Positions 1-9,010 of a stretch of DNA of 63,992 nucleotides are shown piece by piece (position 1 is the stretch's first letter; the number at the start of each line of letters is the position of its first letter). The position numbers and the translations under genes are program-made. The stretch comes from an uncultured Oscillospiraceae bacterium. Lineage in GTDB: Bacteria > Bacillota > Clostridia > Oscillospirales > Oscillospiraceae. The stretch is taken from the NCBI GenBank assembly GCA_947625285.1, contig CANQNS010000010.1, positions 1 to 63,992 on the forward strand, in the 5' to 3' direction. The notes beneath the pieces were generated by a model. The model saw nothing but the letters and a program-made list of their open reading frames with translations. It was not told where the DNA came from and ran no database searches.

Positions 1-171
1 GAGCTGAAGGCCCTGTATGACGACATCCTGGCCGACGAGGAAGTGGTGGAGTGGCTGCACGACACCATGCTCCTGGAGGTGGACACCATGGATGTGGACG
101 CCGTTGAGGAGCACGTTGCCAACGTGAAGGACATCGTGGAGCAGTACATCGACATCGTTCAGCCCGAATAA
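1..171 (+). CDS. C-terminal fragment, probable tripartite tricarboxylate transporter substrate-binding protein
   Basis: The window opens inside a reading frame whose last 56 codons end at a TAA at 169-171. The visible residues are acidic and helix-forming (ends ...IDIVQPE), as in the C-terminal helix of TctC/Bug-type solute-binding proteins. The assignment comes mainly from context: genes for the small (TctB) and large (TctA) membrane subunits follow directly, and tctC-tctB-tctA is a common order. TctC proteins capture carboxylated substrates outside the membrane and deliver them to TctAB. The start, signal peptide and binding pocket lie outside the window, so the ligand cannot be judged. Confidence 0.6.
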   Translation, partial: ELKALYDDILADEEVVEWLHDTMLLEVDTMDVDAVEEHVANVKDIVEQYIDIVQPE

Positions 172-215
172 GGGGCAACGATCGGATATCGCTCCCATTC
201 GATTTCAACTGTCTC

Positions 216-246
216 GGGGGAATGGGCGACGTGAGCCCATTCCCCC
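216..246 (+). terminator. stem-loop between tctC and tctB
   Basis: A perfect 12-bp inverted repeat (GGGGGAATGGGC / GCCCATTCCCCC) with a 7-base loop lies 45 bases after the tctC stop and is followed by a short pyrimidine tract (TCGTCTTTC). It looks like a partial terminator or mRNA-stabilising hairpin, which would give more binding protein than membrane subunits. The tctB ribosome binding site (AGGGAGG) sits just downstream. Confidence 0.6.
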
Positions 247-274
247 TCGTCTTTCCTGAAAGGGAGGTCGCATC

Positions 275-769
275 GTGAAAGACAAATTGGACCGGCTCGC
301 CGCCAGGCTGCAGCAAAAGGAGATACGCATCCCGGTGGATCTGACGGTGGGCATACTGTTTTTCCTCTTTGGCGGCGTAGTCCTGCTCATCATGCCCCAG
401 CAGGTGGCCGTATCGGAGAGGGACGTTGTCAACGGCCGGGCCTTTCCCACCCTGCTGATGGGGATCATGATGATCTGCTGCGCGCTGCTGATAGGCAAGG
501 AGATATATAAGCTCGCCAAAAAACAGCCCCTGGAGTACAAGACCGTGAATCTGCTGGTGGAGGTCAAGGCCCTCATCATCCTCGCCATCCTGATCGTCAG
601 CTATCTGCTGGCAAAGTGGACGGACCTGTTCGTGGTGGGGGCGGTGTTCTGCGCGCTGGCGTTCCTCATCTACTTCCGGTGCAAAAAGCCCAGCTATTAC
701 GCCATCACTGTGGGAATGGCCGTGGGCATCTGGGCCGCGTTCCGCTTCTTGCTGAACGTGCGCTTTTAA
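275..769 (+). CDS. TctB-family small membrane subunit of a tripartite carboxylate transporter
   Basis: 164 residues. Starts at GTG, preceded at good spacing by AGGGAGG. After a short basic N-terminus there are four to five hydrophobic segments (about residues 26-42, 60-76, 93-111, 118-132, 140-158), the pattern of the small, poorly conserved TctB subunit. It pairs with TctA in the membrane and, with a TctC binding protein, forms a secondary carboxylate importer driven by an ion gradient. The gene sits 15 bases before tctA. TctB proteins share little sequence, so the call leans on topology and position. Confidence 0.8.
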   Translation: MKDKLDRLAARLQQKEIRIPVDLTVGILFFLFGGVVLLIMPQQVAVSERDVVNGRAFPTLLMGIMMICCALLIGKEIYKLAKKQPLEYKTVNLLVEVKALIILAILIVSYLLAKWTDLFVVGAVFCALAFLIYFRCKKPSYYAITVGMAVGIWAAFRFLLNVRF

Positions 770-784
770 GGAGGGTAGGATCAA

Positions 785-2296
785 ATGCTGCAACACATCG
801 TTCCGGCCAGCGGGCTGCTGTTCACGCTGCAAAACATCCTCTGGATCAACATCGGCGTGTTCATCGGCGCGGTGTTCGCCGCCATCCCCGGCCTGACCGT
901 CATATTATGCGTCATCCTGTTTCTGCCGGTCACCTACTCCATGTCCGCCATCCCCGGCATGATGTTCCTGCTGGGCATCTACTGCGCCGGGGGCTACGGG
1001 GGCAGCGTGTCGGCCATCCTCATCAACACCCCGGGCACCCCCCACGCCGCCGCCACCATGCTGGACGGTCATCCTATGTCCAAGCAGGGCCGCACCAAGG
1101 CGGCGTTGAAGATCGCGCTGTACGCCTCCACCTTCGGCGGCATCTTCTCCGCGCTGGCCCTGCTGTTTCTGGGGCCCCAGGTGGCGAGATTCGCCGCCCA
1201 GCTCGGTACGCCGGAGTGCTTCATGGTGTGCGTGTTCGGCCTGACGATCATCGCGGGCGTGTCCGGCAAGAGCATGATCCGCGGCATCATCGCCGCGTGC
1301 CTGGGCCTGCTCATCGCCTGCATCGGCTCCGACCCCATGACAAGCTACGACCGATTCACCTTCGGCGTCGGCCGGCTGTATCTGGGGCTGGATCTGGCGG
1401 TGTGCCTCATCGGTCTGTTCGCCCTGGTGGAGATCGTGAGCCGGGCGGAAAAGAAGCCCGAGGAGCTGCACATGGACACCGCAAAGATGCACGACAACGG
1501 CCTCATCACCAAGGATGAGTACAAGCGCATGGCGCGGCCCACGATCCTGGGCTCCCTCATCGGCGTGATCGTGGGCATCATCCCCGGCACCGGCGCGTCC
1601 GAGGCATCCTGGTTCAGCTACAGCCAGGCCCGGAACTTGTCCAAGAAGCCGGAGGAATTCGGCCACGGCTCCGTGGAGGGCATCGCCGCGTCGGAGTCCG
1701 CCAACAACGCCGTCACCGGCGCCACCCTCATCCCCCTGCTGACCCTGGGCATCCCCGGCGACGGCACGGTGGCTATCATGCTGTCCGCGCTGATGATAAA
1801 CGGGCTGAACCCGGGCCTGTCGCTGTTCACCACCCAGGGCGACATCATGTACGCCATCATGCTGGGCCTCATCCTGGTGAACATCTTCATGCTCCTGCAG
1901 GGCAAGGTGTTGACGCCCCTGTTCGCCAAGGTGGTGTCCATCCCCCAGGAGATCCTGACGCCCATCATCGTCATATTCTGCTTCGCCGGGGCCTACTCGG
2001 TGAACAAAAACTACTTCGACGTGGCCGTGGCGCTGGTGTTCTGCGTGCTGGCGTGGCTGCTCCGAAAGCTGGATATGCCCCCGGTGCCCATCCTGCTGGG
2101 CCTGGTGCTGGGCAAGATGACGGAGACCAACTTCCGCCGTGCGCTGCTCATCTCCAACGGCAGCCCGTCCGTGTTTTTCAGCAGCGTTTACTGCTGGATA
2201 TTCATCGCCCTGATCGTGCTGGCGGTGGGCACCATCCTCCGCGGCAAGCTCAAGGAGAAAAAACCGCAGGCCCAGCCTGCCGCCAAGGAGGAATGA
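785..2296 (+). CDS. TctA-family large membrane subunit of a tripartite carboxylate transporter
   Basis: 503 residues, the usual TctA length, with about 10-12 membrane segments. Two family-typical glycine-rich stretches are present: GGYGGSVSAILINTPGTP near residues 76-93 and IPGTGASEASW near residue 265, followed by ASESANNAVTGATLIPLLTLG. These repeats carry the transport path in the family. The C-terminus is short, charged and cytoplasmic (KLKEKKPQAQ). The sulfatase gene starts two bases after its stop, with the shared AAGGAGG lying inside the end of tctA. Known family substrates include citrate, other dicarboxylates and, in some bacteria, sulfolactate. The substrate here is unknown; coupling to a sulfatase suggests a carboxylated sulfate ester. 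Confidence 0.92.
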   Translation: MLQHIVPASGLLFTLQNILWINIGVFIGAVFAAIPGLTVILCVILFLPVTYSMSAIPGMMFLLGIYCAGGYGGSVSAILINTPGTPHAAATMLDGHPMSKQGRTKAALKIALYASTFGGIFSALALLFLGPQVARFAAQLGTPECFMVCVFGLTIIAGVSGKSMIRGIIAACLGLLIACIGSDPMTSYDRFTFGVGRLYLGLDLAVCLIGLFALVEIVSRAEKKPEELHMDTAKMHDNGLITKDEYKRMARPTILGSLIGVIVGIIPGTGASEASWFSYSQARNLSKKPEEFGHGSVEGIAASESANNAVTGATLIPLLTLGIPGDGTVAIMLSALMINGLNPGLSLFTTQGDIMYAIMLGLILVNIFMLLQGKVLTPLFAKVVSIPQEILTPIIVIFCFAGAYSVNKNYFDVAVALVFCVLAWLLRKLDMPPVPILLGLVLGKMTETNFRRALLISNGSPSVFFSSVYCWIFIALIVLAVGTILRGKLKEKKPQAQPAAKEE

Positions 2297-2297
2297 C

Positions 2298-3650
2298 ATG
2301 CCCTGCAATATCGTTTTCTACTTCACCGACCAGCAGCGCTGGGACACCTGCGGCTGCTTCGGCCAGCCCCTGGATATCACTCCCAACCTGGATAAGCTGG
2401 CGGCGGAGGGCGTCAAATTCGACAACGCCTTCTCGCCCCAGCCGGTGTGCGGCCCCTGCCGGGCCCTGTTCCAGACCGGACGCTACCCCACGGAGACCGG
2501 CTGCTTCCGCAACAACATCATGCTGCCCTCCAACGTCAAGACCCTGGGCCAGTACATAGAGCAGGCGGGGTACGAGACCGCCTACATCGGCAAGTGGCAT
2601 CTTGCCAGCGACGGGGAGCTGGAAAAGCCCCCGGTCATCGACCACACCGTCACCGCCATCCCCCGGGAGCTCCGGGGCGGCTACACCGGCTACTGGCGGA
2701 CCGCCGACGTGCTGGAGTTCACCTCCCACGGCTATGACGGCTTCGTCTTTGACGAGAACGACGACCGCGTGGACTTCAAGGGCTACCGGGCTGACTGCAT
2801 CAACGACATGGCCCTGGCGTTTTTCGACACCTATGACCGCAAGAAGCCCTTTTTCATGACTATCTCCCAGATCGAGCCCCACCACCAGAACGACCACAGG
2901 CATTACGAGGGCCCGGAGGGCTCCAAGGAGCGGTTCAAGAACTTCGTGCTGCCCCACGACCTGGAGGTACTGAAGGGCAACGCGGCGGAGGAGTACCCGG
3001 ATTATCTGGGCCAGTGCGCCGCCCTGGACCAGAACCTGGGCCGGCTGGTGGACCGGCTGAAAAAGGAAGGGCTGTACGACAACACGGTCATCATCTTCGC
3101 CTCCGACCACGGCAGCCACTTCATGACCCGCAACCGGGACGAGCATCTGAACGGCTACGACGACTACAAGCGTTCCTGCCACGACGGGTGCCTGCACGTG
3201 CCGCTTGTCATCGCCGGCGGGCCCTACAAGGGAGGCGTTTCCGTACAGGAGCTTGTCAGCACCGAGAGCCTGCCCAAGACCATCCTCTCCATCGCGGGGG
3301 TGGACGTGGGCGACGCCATGATCGGCGAGGACCTGCTGGACGTGGTGGAGCACAAGGACCCGGACCGGCCCAACGAGGTCTTCGCCCAGATATCCGAGAG
3401 CCGGGTGGGCCGGTGCGTTCGCACGGCCGATTGGCTCTATTCCGTCTACGCCCCCGGCGTCAACGGCGGGGAGGCCGCGGCGGCGGATGTGTATGCGGAC
3501 GACTTTTTGTACGACCTGAAGGCCGACCCCTGGCAGCTGAACAACGTGGTCTCTGACCCGGCCTATGCCGGGGCCAAGGCCATGCTGCGGGAAAAGCTGC
3601 TGGCCTGGATCGAACGGGCGGAGGGCGTCCGGCCCGCCATCACCGACTGA
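2298..3650 (+). CDS. cysteine-type sulfatase, cytoplasmic
   Basis: 450 residues, sulfatase family S1 of the alkaline-phosphatase superfamily, hydrolysing sulfate esters (or related phosphonate/phosphate monoesters). The active-site consensus C-x-P-x-R is present as C51-G-P-C-R55; C51 is the residue converted to formylglycine. Metal ligands are visible as TDQQ (D11, Q12), GKWHLA, and ASDHGSH in the C-terminal half. The protein begins directly with the catalytic beta strand (MPCNIVFYFTDQQ) and has no signal peptide, so it should act in the cytosol on an imported small molecule. It is translationally close to tctA, and an anaerobic maturase gene lies 1.2 kb away on the other strand. Choline sulfatase or phosphonate monoester hydrolase activity are alternatives; specificity cannot be read from the sequence. 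Confidence 0.9.
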   Translation: MPCNIVFYFTDQQRWDTCGCFGQPLDITPNLDKLAAEGVKFDNAFSPQPVCGPCRALFQTGRYPTETGCFRNNIMLPSNVKTLGQYIEQAGYETAYIGKWHLASDGELEKPPVIDHTVTAIPRELRGGYTGYWRTADVLEFTSHGYDGFVFDENDDRVDFKGYRADCINDMALAFFDTYDRKKPFFMTISQIEPHHQNDHRHYEGPEGSKERFKNFVLPHDLEVLKGNAAEEYPDYLGQCAALDQNLGRLVDRLKKEGLYDNTVIIFASDHGSHFMTRNRDEHLNGYDDYKRSCHDGCLHVPLVIAGGPYKGGVSVQELVSTESLPKTILSIAGVDVGDAMIGEDLLDVVEHKDPDRPNEVFAQISESRVGRCVRTADWLYSVYAPGVNGGEAAAADVYADDFLYDLKADPWQLNNVVSDPAYAGAKAMLREKLLAWIERAEGVRPAITD

Positions 3651-3656
3651 CCGGCC

Positions 3657-4757
3657 ATGGCCCCGGAGAAAAAGACCGAGCAGGTCTACCGCTGGCTGCT
3701 GGCCTATATCGACGAGAACAAATTCGCCGGCAGCCAGAAGCTGCCCTCGGAAAACGCCCTGCGGCGGCGTCTCTCGGTCAGCCGGGAGACGGTGCGGGCG
3801 GCCTTCGACCGGCTGGCGCGGGACGGGGTCGTCTATAAGGTCAAGGGCAGCGGCACCTATTTCAACAAAGAGCTGGCCCTGTCCCGGGAGATGAGCGCCG
3901 GCAGCGCGCCGCGGCGCGTGGGGCTCATCCTCCAGGGCCAGGACGCCGACGCCAACTCCGCTCTCATCGAGGGGGTCAGAAGCGTGCTGTCGGAGGGGCA
4001 GGCCGATCTGCGCGTGTTCCTGACGGACAACAAGTTCGCCAACGAACGCCGGTGCCTGCAGACGGTGGTCCACCAGGATTTCAGCGGCTTTATCGTGGAC
4101 GGCGTGAAGGCCAGCCTCCTCAACCCCAATCTGGACTGCTATCAGGAGCTGTACCGGCGGCGCATCCCGGTGGTGTTTTACAACAACTACTACAAAAACC
4201 TCCGCTATCCCCGGGTCATCGTCAACGACCGGCAGTGCGCCGGCGAGCTCATCGACCTGCTGGTCGCCGCCGGGCACCGCCACATCGCGGGCGTCTTTGT
4301 CTACGACAATTACCAGAGCATCGAGAAATTCCAGGGCATGACCGCCGCGCTTCAGCGTCACGGCATAGAATACCAGGACGACTACATCAAGTGGTGTATC
4401 TCCAACGAGGCCCATGACGAGAGCTTCACCCGGGTCATCGAGCGGTTCCTGAAGGGCATCCCCCGGTGTACGGCGGTGGTGTGCTGCAACGCCATCATCT
4501 ACCGGCTGGTCCTGAAAGCCCTGGCGCGGATGGGCCGGCGGGTGCCGGAGGACTGTTCCCTGGTCTGCTTCGACTACTCCGGCGGCGACTGGGAGGCCGA
4601 GGGCGTCACCTGCTCGGTCTACCAGGGCCGCGAGATGGGGCGGCAGGTGGTCACAAGACTCCTTCGGATGATCGAGCTGCGGGACTGCGAGGACAAGGGC
4701 TATTCCCTTGTGATGAAGCCAAAGATCTATGTGGGCCGGTCCATCCAAACGCTTTGA
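3657..4757 (+). CDS. GntR-type winged-helix regulator with LacI-like effector domain
   Basis: 366 residues. The first ~70 carry a GntR winged helix (QVYRWLLAYIDE..., LPSENALRRRLSVSRETVRAA, typical of FadR/AraR readers) with the wing near GSGTYFNK. From about residue 82 a periplasmic-binding-protein-like domain follows (RRVGLILQGQDADANSALIEG), ending in the LacI/AraR-type VTRLLRMIELRD segment. AraR of Bacillus subtilis has this architecture and is a sugar-responsive repressor. The gene is six bases after the sulfatase, so it is likely the local regulator of tctCBA-sulfatase. The start has no obvious ribosome binding site and may be coupled to sulfatase translation. No cognate operator could be picked out inside the window. 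Confidence 0.88.
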   Translation: MAPEKKTEQVYRWLLAYIDENKFAGSQKLPSENALRRRLSVSRETVRAAFDRLARDGVVYKVKGSGTYFNKELALSREMSAGSAPRRVGLILQGQDADANSALIEGVRSVLSEGQADLRVFLTDNKFANERRCLQTVVHQDFSGFIVDGVKASLLNPNLDCYQELYRRRIPVVFYNNYYKNLRYPRVIVNDRQCAGELIDLLVAAGHRHIAGVFVYDNYQSIEKFQGMTAALQRHGIEYQDDYIKWCISNEAHDESFTRVIERFLKGIPRCTAVVCCNAIIYRLVLKALARMGRRVPEDCSLVCFDYSGGDWEAEGVTCSVYQGREMGRQVVTRLLRMIELRDCEDKGYSLVMKPKIYVGRSIQTL

Positions 4758-4769
4758 CCGAAAAACACA

Positions 4770-4802
4770 AAAAAGCGTCTCCCCCCTGGGGAGACGCTTT
4801 TT
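4770..4802. terminator. bidirectional rho-independent terminator
   Basis: A perfect 15-bp stem (AAAAAGCGTCTCCCC / GGGGAGACGCTTTTT) with a 3-base loop sits between the convergent regulator gene and the maturase gene. The T-run on one side and A-run on the other let it stop transcription from both directions. Confidence 0.93.
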
Positions 4803-4815
4803 GCCGCGATGATCA

Positions 4816-5931
4816 TTATCGGAACAGGGCCCGGGCCGCGGCCTGGAGCCGGGGCAGGGCATAGGGGAAAAAGGCCCGCAGAGAGGGGCAGTAATAGTTC
4901 GTCCGCCCGGCGGGGCCGTCCTCAAAGTCCCGGCGGCAGCCGCCCCGGCACAGGGGGGCATACGGACACCCGCCGCAAGCCTGGGGCCGCCGGGCCCCCT
5001 CGGCCAAAAACCGCTCCATGACGGGCGAGGCCAGGGCCTCGGATACGCCCATATCCCGGATGGCGCCGATGCGCCACTGGTCCAGAACGTAAAAATCGCA
5101 GGGATAGAGGCTGCCGTCCGCCTCCGCCGCCAGGTACCCACCGCAGCGGCCGGAGGCGGCGCAGGAGCCGGGCGGCAGGCCCGCCATTATCCGCAGAAGG
5201 TCGTCGAAAAACCGCACGCTGACGTATGTGCCCCGGCTCAGCTCCTCATACCAGCAGTCGAAAACGCCCTTTAAAAACCCGCCGTACGCCTCCGGCGTCA
5301 GGGACCAGGGCATACCGCCCCGGGGCGTCCTGAGCGGGTCCAGGCAGGGGATGAACTGCAGGGGGCGGTCCCCCAGCTTTCGCAGGGACTGCCAGACCTG
5401 CCGGGGCATTTTGGCGGCGTCGCCGGTGACGACGCACAGCAGATTCGTCTCCACGTCCTGCTCCGTCAGCAGTCTCAGAGCCCGGACCGTCCGGTCCCAG
5501 GTCCCGTTCCCGGCGGCGTCCCGGCGATAGCGGTCGTGGAGCGTCCTAGTCCCGTCCAGGGACAGGCCCACCAGAAAGCCGTTCTCCCGGAAAAACCGGG
5601 CCCAGTCCCCGTCCAGGGACCGGCCGTTGGTCTGGATGGAGAAGGACGCCTCCGCCCCGGTGGGGCACAGGTCCCTGGCGGTCCCCACAAAGGCCCGGAA
5701 GAACTCCAGCCCCGCCAGGGTGGGCTCTCCGCCCTGGAACAGAAAGTGGACGCTCCCGCCGGGGCCCGCGTAGGAAAAGCCCGCCCGGATGAGGGCCTCC
5801 GCCGTGGACGCGTCCATCCGCCCCAGGCTCCTGGCCTGCCGGCTGCCGGCCACATCCTCATAAAAGCAGTACCGGCACCGCATATCGCACAGGCCGGAGG
5901 CGGGCTTGACCAGAAATGTGACGTTTCCCAT
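4816..5931 (-). CDS. anaerobic sulfatase-maturating enzyme (radical SAM, SPASM)
   Basis: 371 residues, typical anSME length. The radical SAM cluster motif is at the N-terminus, C15-x3-C19-x2-C22 (CDMRCRYCFYED), in the anSME-typical opening VKPASGLCDMRC. The C-terminal half has the cysteine-rich SPASM region (CAASGRCGGY, YPCDFYVLDQW, and CGGCPYAPLCRGGC) for two auxiliary iron-sulfur clusters. The enzyme converts the active-site Cys or Ser of sulfatases to formylglycine without oxygen. It is the last gene of the leftward ABC-transporter/GH112 operon, 18 bases after the phosphorylase. The only sulfatase in the window is the one at 2298-3650, with a maturable C-x-P-x-R, so that is the likely client. 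Confidence 0.93.
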   Translation of the reverse strand: MGNVTFLVKPASGLCDMRCRYCFYEDVAGSRQARSLGRMDASTAEALIRAGFSYAGPGGSVHFLFQGGEPTLAGLEFFRAFVGTARDLCPTGAEASFSIQTNGRSLDGDWARFFRENGFLVGLSLDGTRTLHDRYRRDAAGNGTWDRTVRALRLLTEQDVETNLLCVVTGDAAKMPRQVWQSLRKLGDRPLQFIPCLDPLRTPRGGMPWSLTPEAYGGFLKGVFDCWYEELSRGTYVSVRFFDDLLRIMAGLPPGSCAASGRCGGYLAAEADGSLYPCDFYVLDQWRIGAIRDMGVSEALASPVMERFLAEGARRPQACGGCPYAPLCRGGCRRDFEDGPAGRTNYYCPSLRAFFPYALPRLQAAARALFR

Positions 5932-5949
5932 GGACGCCTCCCCGTTACC

Positions 5950-8112
5950 TCAAATGTCGAACCACTGGATCGCGCCGGGGGCCAGCTCCAGCGAGAGCGA
6001 TCCGCCGTCGGTGTGGACGGTGGTCCGCTGGGGCTCGTAGGTGTTGTTCACCACGCACCAGCGGCCGCTGCCCGGATAGGCGTGGACCTCCGTCCTCACG
6101 TTGGTGGAGGACCACTTTTCCATCAGCTCCTCGCCGTGGCTGCTCCAGAGCACGGCCCGGTGCAGGAGCCGGCAGTTCTGGAAGGAATAGGGCAGGCCGG
6201 AGATGTACACTGCCCGGCCCTTTCCGAAGTCGTTGACCGCCAGTTGCACCTCCCTGTCCCGCTGGACCAGCACCTTCGCGCCGGGCAGGGCGTAGATGTT
6301 CTTTTTGCCCTCTCCGAAATCCACCGGCCCCGACCCGTCCGCCAGGATGAAGTGGTCCGGGTGTTCGTCCCAGTTGTACTTGTCGTAGTTGAGGGTGAAG
6401 CCTGTCTCCTTCTCCACCCCCAGCACGCCGGCCAGCTGGATATACCGGCCCTGGTACTGGTGGCCGGAGGGCTCGCCCACGCCGATAAAGCCGCCGCCCG
6501 CCGCCACGAACCGCTTGACGGCGGCGGACAGGCGCGCATCCTCCCACACGGCGCCGCCGGTGTGGGCCGTGTCGCCGTCGCCCACGTTGATGAGCACGTC
6601 CACCCCGTCCAGCGCCGCCGGGTCCGCCAGGATATCGTCAAAGCTGAGGAACCGCACGTCATAGGGCGCGCCGGACAGGGCCTCGATGACGCCGGCATAG
6701 GAGTAATTCTGCTTTTGATACAGGGCGTGGTGGACCATGTGGCAGCCCCAGGACCGGGCCCTGCCCCAGCAGTTCAGGACCGCCACGGTCCTGACGCACC
6801 AGGGCCTCGCGCCGCCGATGCTGTCATAGAGCCGGCGGAACTCGCCGCACACGCCGCCCACATAGTCGATGAAATCCGGGAACTGGCAGGCCAGCTTCAG
6901 ATAGCCCCCGTAGCCGATCCGGTCGATGGGCTTGCGCAAAATGGCCCGCCGGGCGGTGAGCCAGTTGTCCCGCGCCTCCCGGACCGGGTCGCCGCCGGGG
7001 TGGAAGGTGTCCGGGAAGAAGTAGGGCAAAAACCGGCCCTCGGTGTACTTCACGCCGGGGATGTCGGCGATCAGCCGCAGGGTGGAGCCGTTGCCCACGC
7101 TGCCCACCACCGCGTCCAGGCCGATGGCGGCAAATTCCTCCAGGTATGGCTCCGTGCCGATCCAGTGGTCCCCCAGGAACATCATGGCCTCTTTGCCGTA
7201 CTGGTGGGTGATGTCCACCAGCTCCCGGGCAAGGGCGGCCACCTCCCGCCGCTGGAACGCCATGAAGTCCTTATACTCCCGGCTGGGGACCCGGTACTGG
7301 TTGTTGTAATACCCCTGGTCGATGATGTACTCCGGCCGGAAGGGATAGCCCGCCTCCCTCTCGAACCGCTCCAGGATATAGGGGCTCACGGAGGCGGAAT
7401 AGCCGTACCAGTCCACATACTTCTCCCGCTTCAGCTCGTCAAAGACCAGGGTGAACTGGTGGAAGAAGGTGGTGTAGCGTATCACGTCCACATAGGGGTG
7501 GGCCTCGATGAACCGGCGCAGCCGGTCCAGGGAATAGGCGTGGGTCTTGGGCTGGCGCACGTCGAAGGTGATCTGGTGTTCAAAGTCCTTCCAGCCGTTG
7601 GTGACGGCGTTGTACATATGCACCGGGTCCCAGATGAGATAGGCCAGAAAGCTCACCGTATAGTCGTGATAGCTCCCCGGCCTGTCGATGACCACGCAGC
7701 CGGTCCCGGGCTCATACCGCCACCTGTCCGGCGGCAGGGGCTCCCCCGTGGAGCGGTCCATGACCTCCCACCAGCGGCGGATGTCGTCCCGGTCGTTCAC
7801 CGCCATCAGCTCCGGGCTCACGCCCTGCATCAGCGGGATGGAAAGCGGCCCGTCCGTCGCGGTGTGAAAGCCCGTCATGATATAGCACTGCTGGACCTCG
7901 TCCGGGTTGGCTTTGGCCCAGGCGTTGTCCTTGCGGGTGGTGTAGTAGGTGGCGTAGATCTTCGCGTCCGCGTCCCGGAGCTCCGGGGGAAATTCCGTCC
8001 CGTCACAGTCCCGGAGGGCGTCCGCGCCCCAGCGGTCCATGATCTCCAGCGTGCGCCGCACCACATCCTCGTCGGTGGGTATGGTCACGCGGCCGTTGCT
8101 CTTTTTCTCCAT
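5950..8112 (-). CDS. GH112 beta-galactoside phosphorylase (lacto-N-biose/galacto-N-biose or galactosyl-rhamnose phosphorylase)
   Basis: 720 residues, matching the ~720-750 of GH112. The whole sequence has family character: YEPGTGCVVIDRPGSYHDYTV split over residues ~130-150, the TIM-barrel region with IRYTTFFHQFTL, and MFLGDHWIGTEPY, whose Asp (D315) is the likely general acid. The C-terminal part has the glutamine-amidotransferase-like and beta domains (VLINVGDGDTAHTGG, VGEPSGHQYQGRYIQLAGVLGV). GH112 enzymes split beta-1,3-galactosyl-HexNAc or beta-1,4-galactosyl-L-rhamnose with phosphate, releasing galactose-1-phosphate in the cytosol, without signal peptide as here. It lies directly after a sugar ABC transporter, so the disaccharide is probably imported intact. 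Subtype (mucin/milk-type versus plant rhamnogalacturonan) cannot be decided here. Confidence 0.9.
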   Translation of the reverse strand: MEKKSNGRVTIPTDEDVVRRTLEIMDRWGADALRDCDGTEFPPELRDADAKIYATYYTTRKDNAWAKANPDEVQQCYIMTGFHTATDGPLSIPLMQGVSPELMAVNDRDDIRRWWEVMDRSTGEPLPPDRWRYEPGTGCVVIDRPGSYHDYTVSFLAYLIWDPVHMYNAVTNGWKDFEHQITFDVRQPKTHAYSLDRLRRFIEAHPYVDVIRYTTFFHQFTLVFDELKREKYVDWYGYSASVSPYILERFEREAGYPFRPEYIIDQGYYNNQYRVPSREYKDFMAFQRREVAALARELVDITHQYGKEAMMFLGDHWIGTEPYLEEFAAIGLDAVVGSVGNGSTLRLIADIPGVKYTEGRFLPYFFPDTFHPGGDPVREARDNWLTARRAILRKPIDRIGYGGYLKLACQFPDFIDYVGGVCGEFRRLYDSIGGARPWCVRTVAVLNCWGRARSWGCHMVHHALYQKQNYSYAGVIEALSGAPYDVRFLSFDDILADPAALDGVDVLINVGDGDTAHTGGAVWEDARLSAAVKRFVAAGGGFIGVGEPSGHQYQGRYIQLAGVLGVEKETGFTLNYDKYNWDEHPDHFILADGSGPVDFGEGKKNIYALPGAKVLVQRDREVQLAVNDFGKGRAVYISGLPYSFQNCRLLHRAVLWSSHGEELMEKWSSTNVRTEVHAYPGSGRWCVVNNTYEPQRTTVHTDGGSLSLELAPGAIQWFDI

Positions 8113-8137
8113 AGGTCGATGTCCTTTTGGTCTTGTC

Positions 8138-8995
8138 TCAGCCCTTCACGCCGCCGGCGGTGACGCCGGAGATGATGCGGCGGCTCATGAACAGGTACAG
8201 CAGGAACGTGGGCAGGAACACGATGATCACCGCCGCGAACAGTCCGCCGTAGTTGCCGGAGTATTTCATGGAGTTGACGATCTGCAAAAGCCCCACGCCC
8301 ACAGGGGTCATGCTGTTGGAGCTGGTGAAGATCAGGGCCATGAAGAACTCGTTCCAGACGCTGAGGAAGTTGAAGATGGTGACCGTGATGATGGCCGGCT
8401 GGATCAACGGCAGCATGATGACCCAGAAGGTCTTGTTTGCCGAGCAGCCGTCGATGGCCGCGGCCTCCTCATAGTCGTGGCTCAGGGTGGCGAAGAAGTC
8501 CAGCATATAGATGGCCGTATAGGGCACCCGCATGAAGATGTACAGCGCGATAAGGAGTATGCGCCCCTTGATGCCCCACTTCACCGCCAGAGAGTACAGC
8601 GGCATGATGATCATGATGGCCGGCACGCTCATGGACACCACCAGGGCGATGCGGATGGTCCGGCTGCCCCGAAACTTCCACCGGCTCAACACATAGGCTG
8701 CCGGCGCCGAGATCAGCAGAACACCCGCGCAGGAAACAACGGAATACAGCAGTGAGTTTCCGAAGAATACGGACACGTTCTGGCTGTCCCAGGCCGTGGC
8801 ATAGTTCTCCCAGTGGAAGCCGCTCTTGAATTCCAGCACCTTACCGGTGAATATCTCCCGGGAGGTGGACAGACTGGCCCCAAAGATCCAGCCCAGCATG
8901 ATGACCATGAACGCCACGTATATGATCACCACCAGGTAGCCGGGAAGCATCTTCAGCTCACGTTTCCAATTGATCTTGCTCTTTGTCTTTTCCAT
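8138..8995 (-). CDS. carbohydrate ABC transporter permease, MalG type
   Basis: 285 residues with six membrane segments. The ATPase-contact EAA loop reads EEAAAIDGCSANKTFWVIMLPLIQP split around residue 185-205, the MalG-type consensus EAAxxDGA followed by a proline-rich turn. The C-terminus SGVTAGGVKG is typical of CUT1 MalG-like subunits. It forms the inner-membrane channel with the permease encoded immediately upstream (15-base gap). No ATPase gene is in the operon, as usual for clostridial CUT1 systems, which share an MsmK-type ATPase encoded elsewhere. Confidence 0.93.
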   Translation of the reverse strand: MEKTKSKINWKRELKMLPGYLVVIIYVAFMVIMLGWIFGASLSTSREIFTGKVLEFKSGFHWENYATAWDSQNVSVFFGNSLLYSVVSCAGVLLISAPAAYVLSRWKFRGSRTIRIALVVSMSVPAIMIIMPLYSLAVKWGIKGRILLIALYIFMRVPYTAIYMLDFFATLSHDYEEAAAIDGCSANKTFWVIMLPLIQPAIITVTIFNFLSVWNEFFMALIFTSSNSMTPVGVGLLQIVNSMKYSGNYGGLFAAVIIVFLPTFLLYLFMSRRIISGVTAGGVKG

Positions 8996-9010
8996 CGCTT
9001 CCCCCTCCTG

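Noticed and set aside
5536-8163. 875-codon open frame antisense to the GH112 and maturase genes
   Set aside because: Spans two well-supported genes and the gap between them, with no recognisable protein features.
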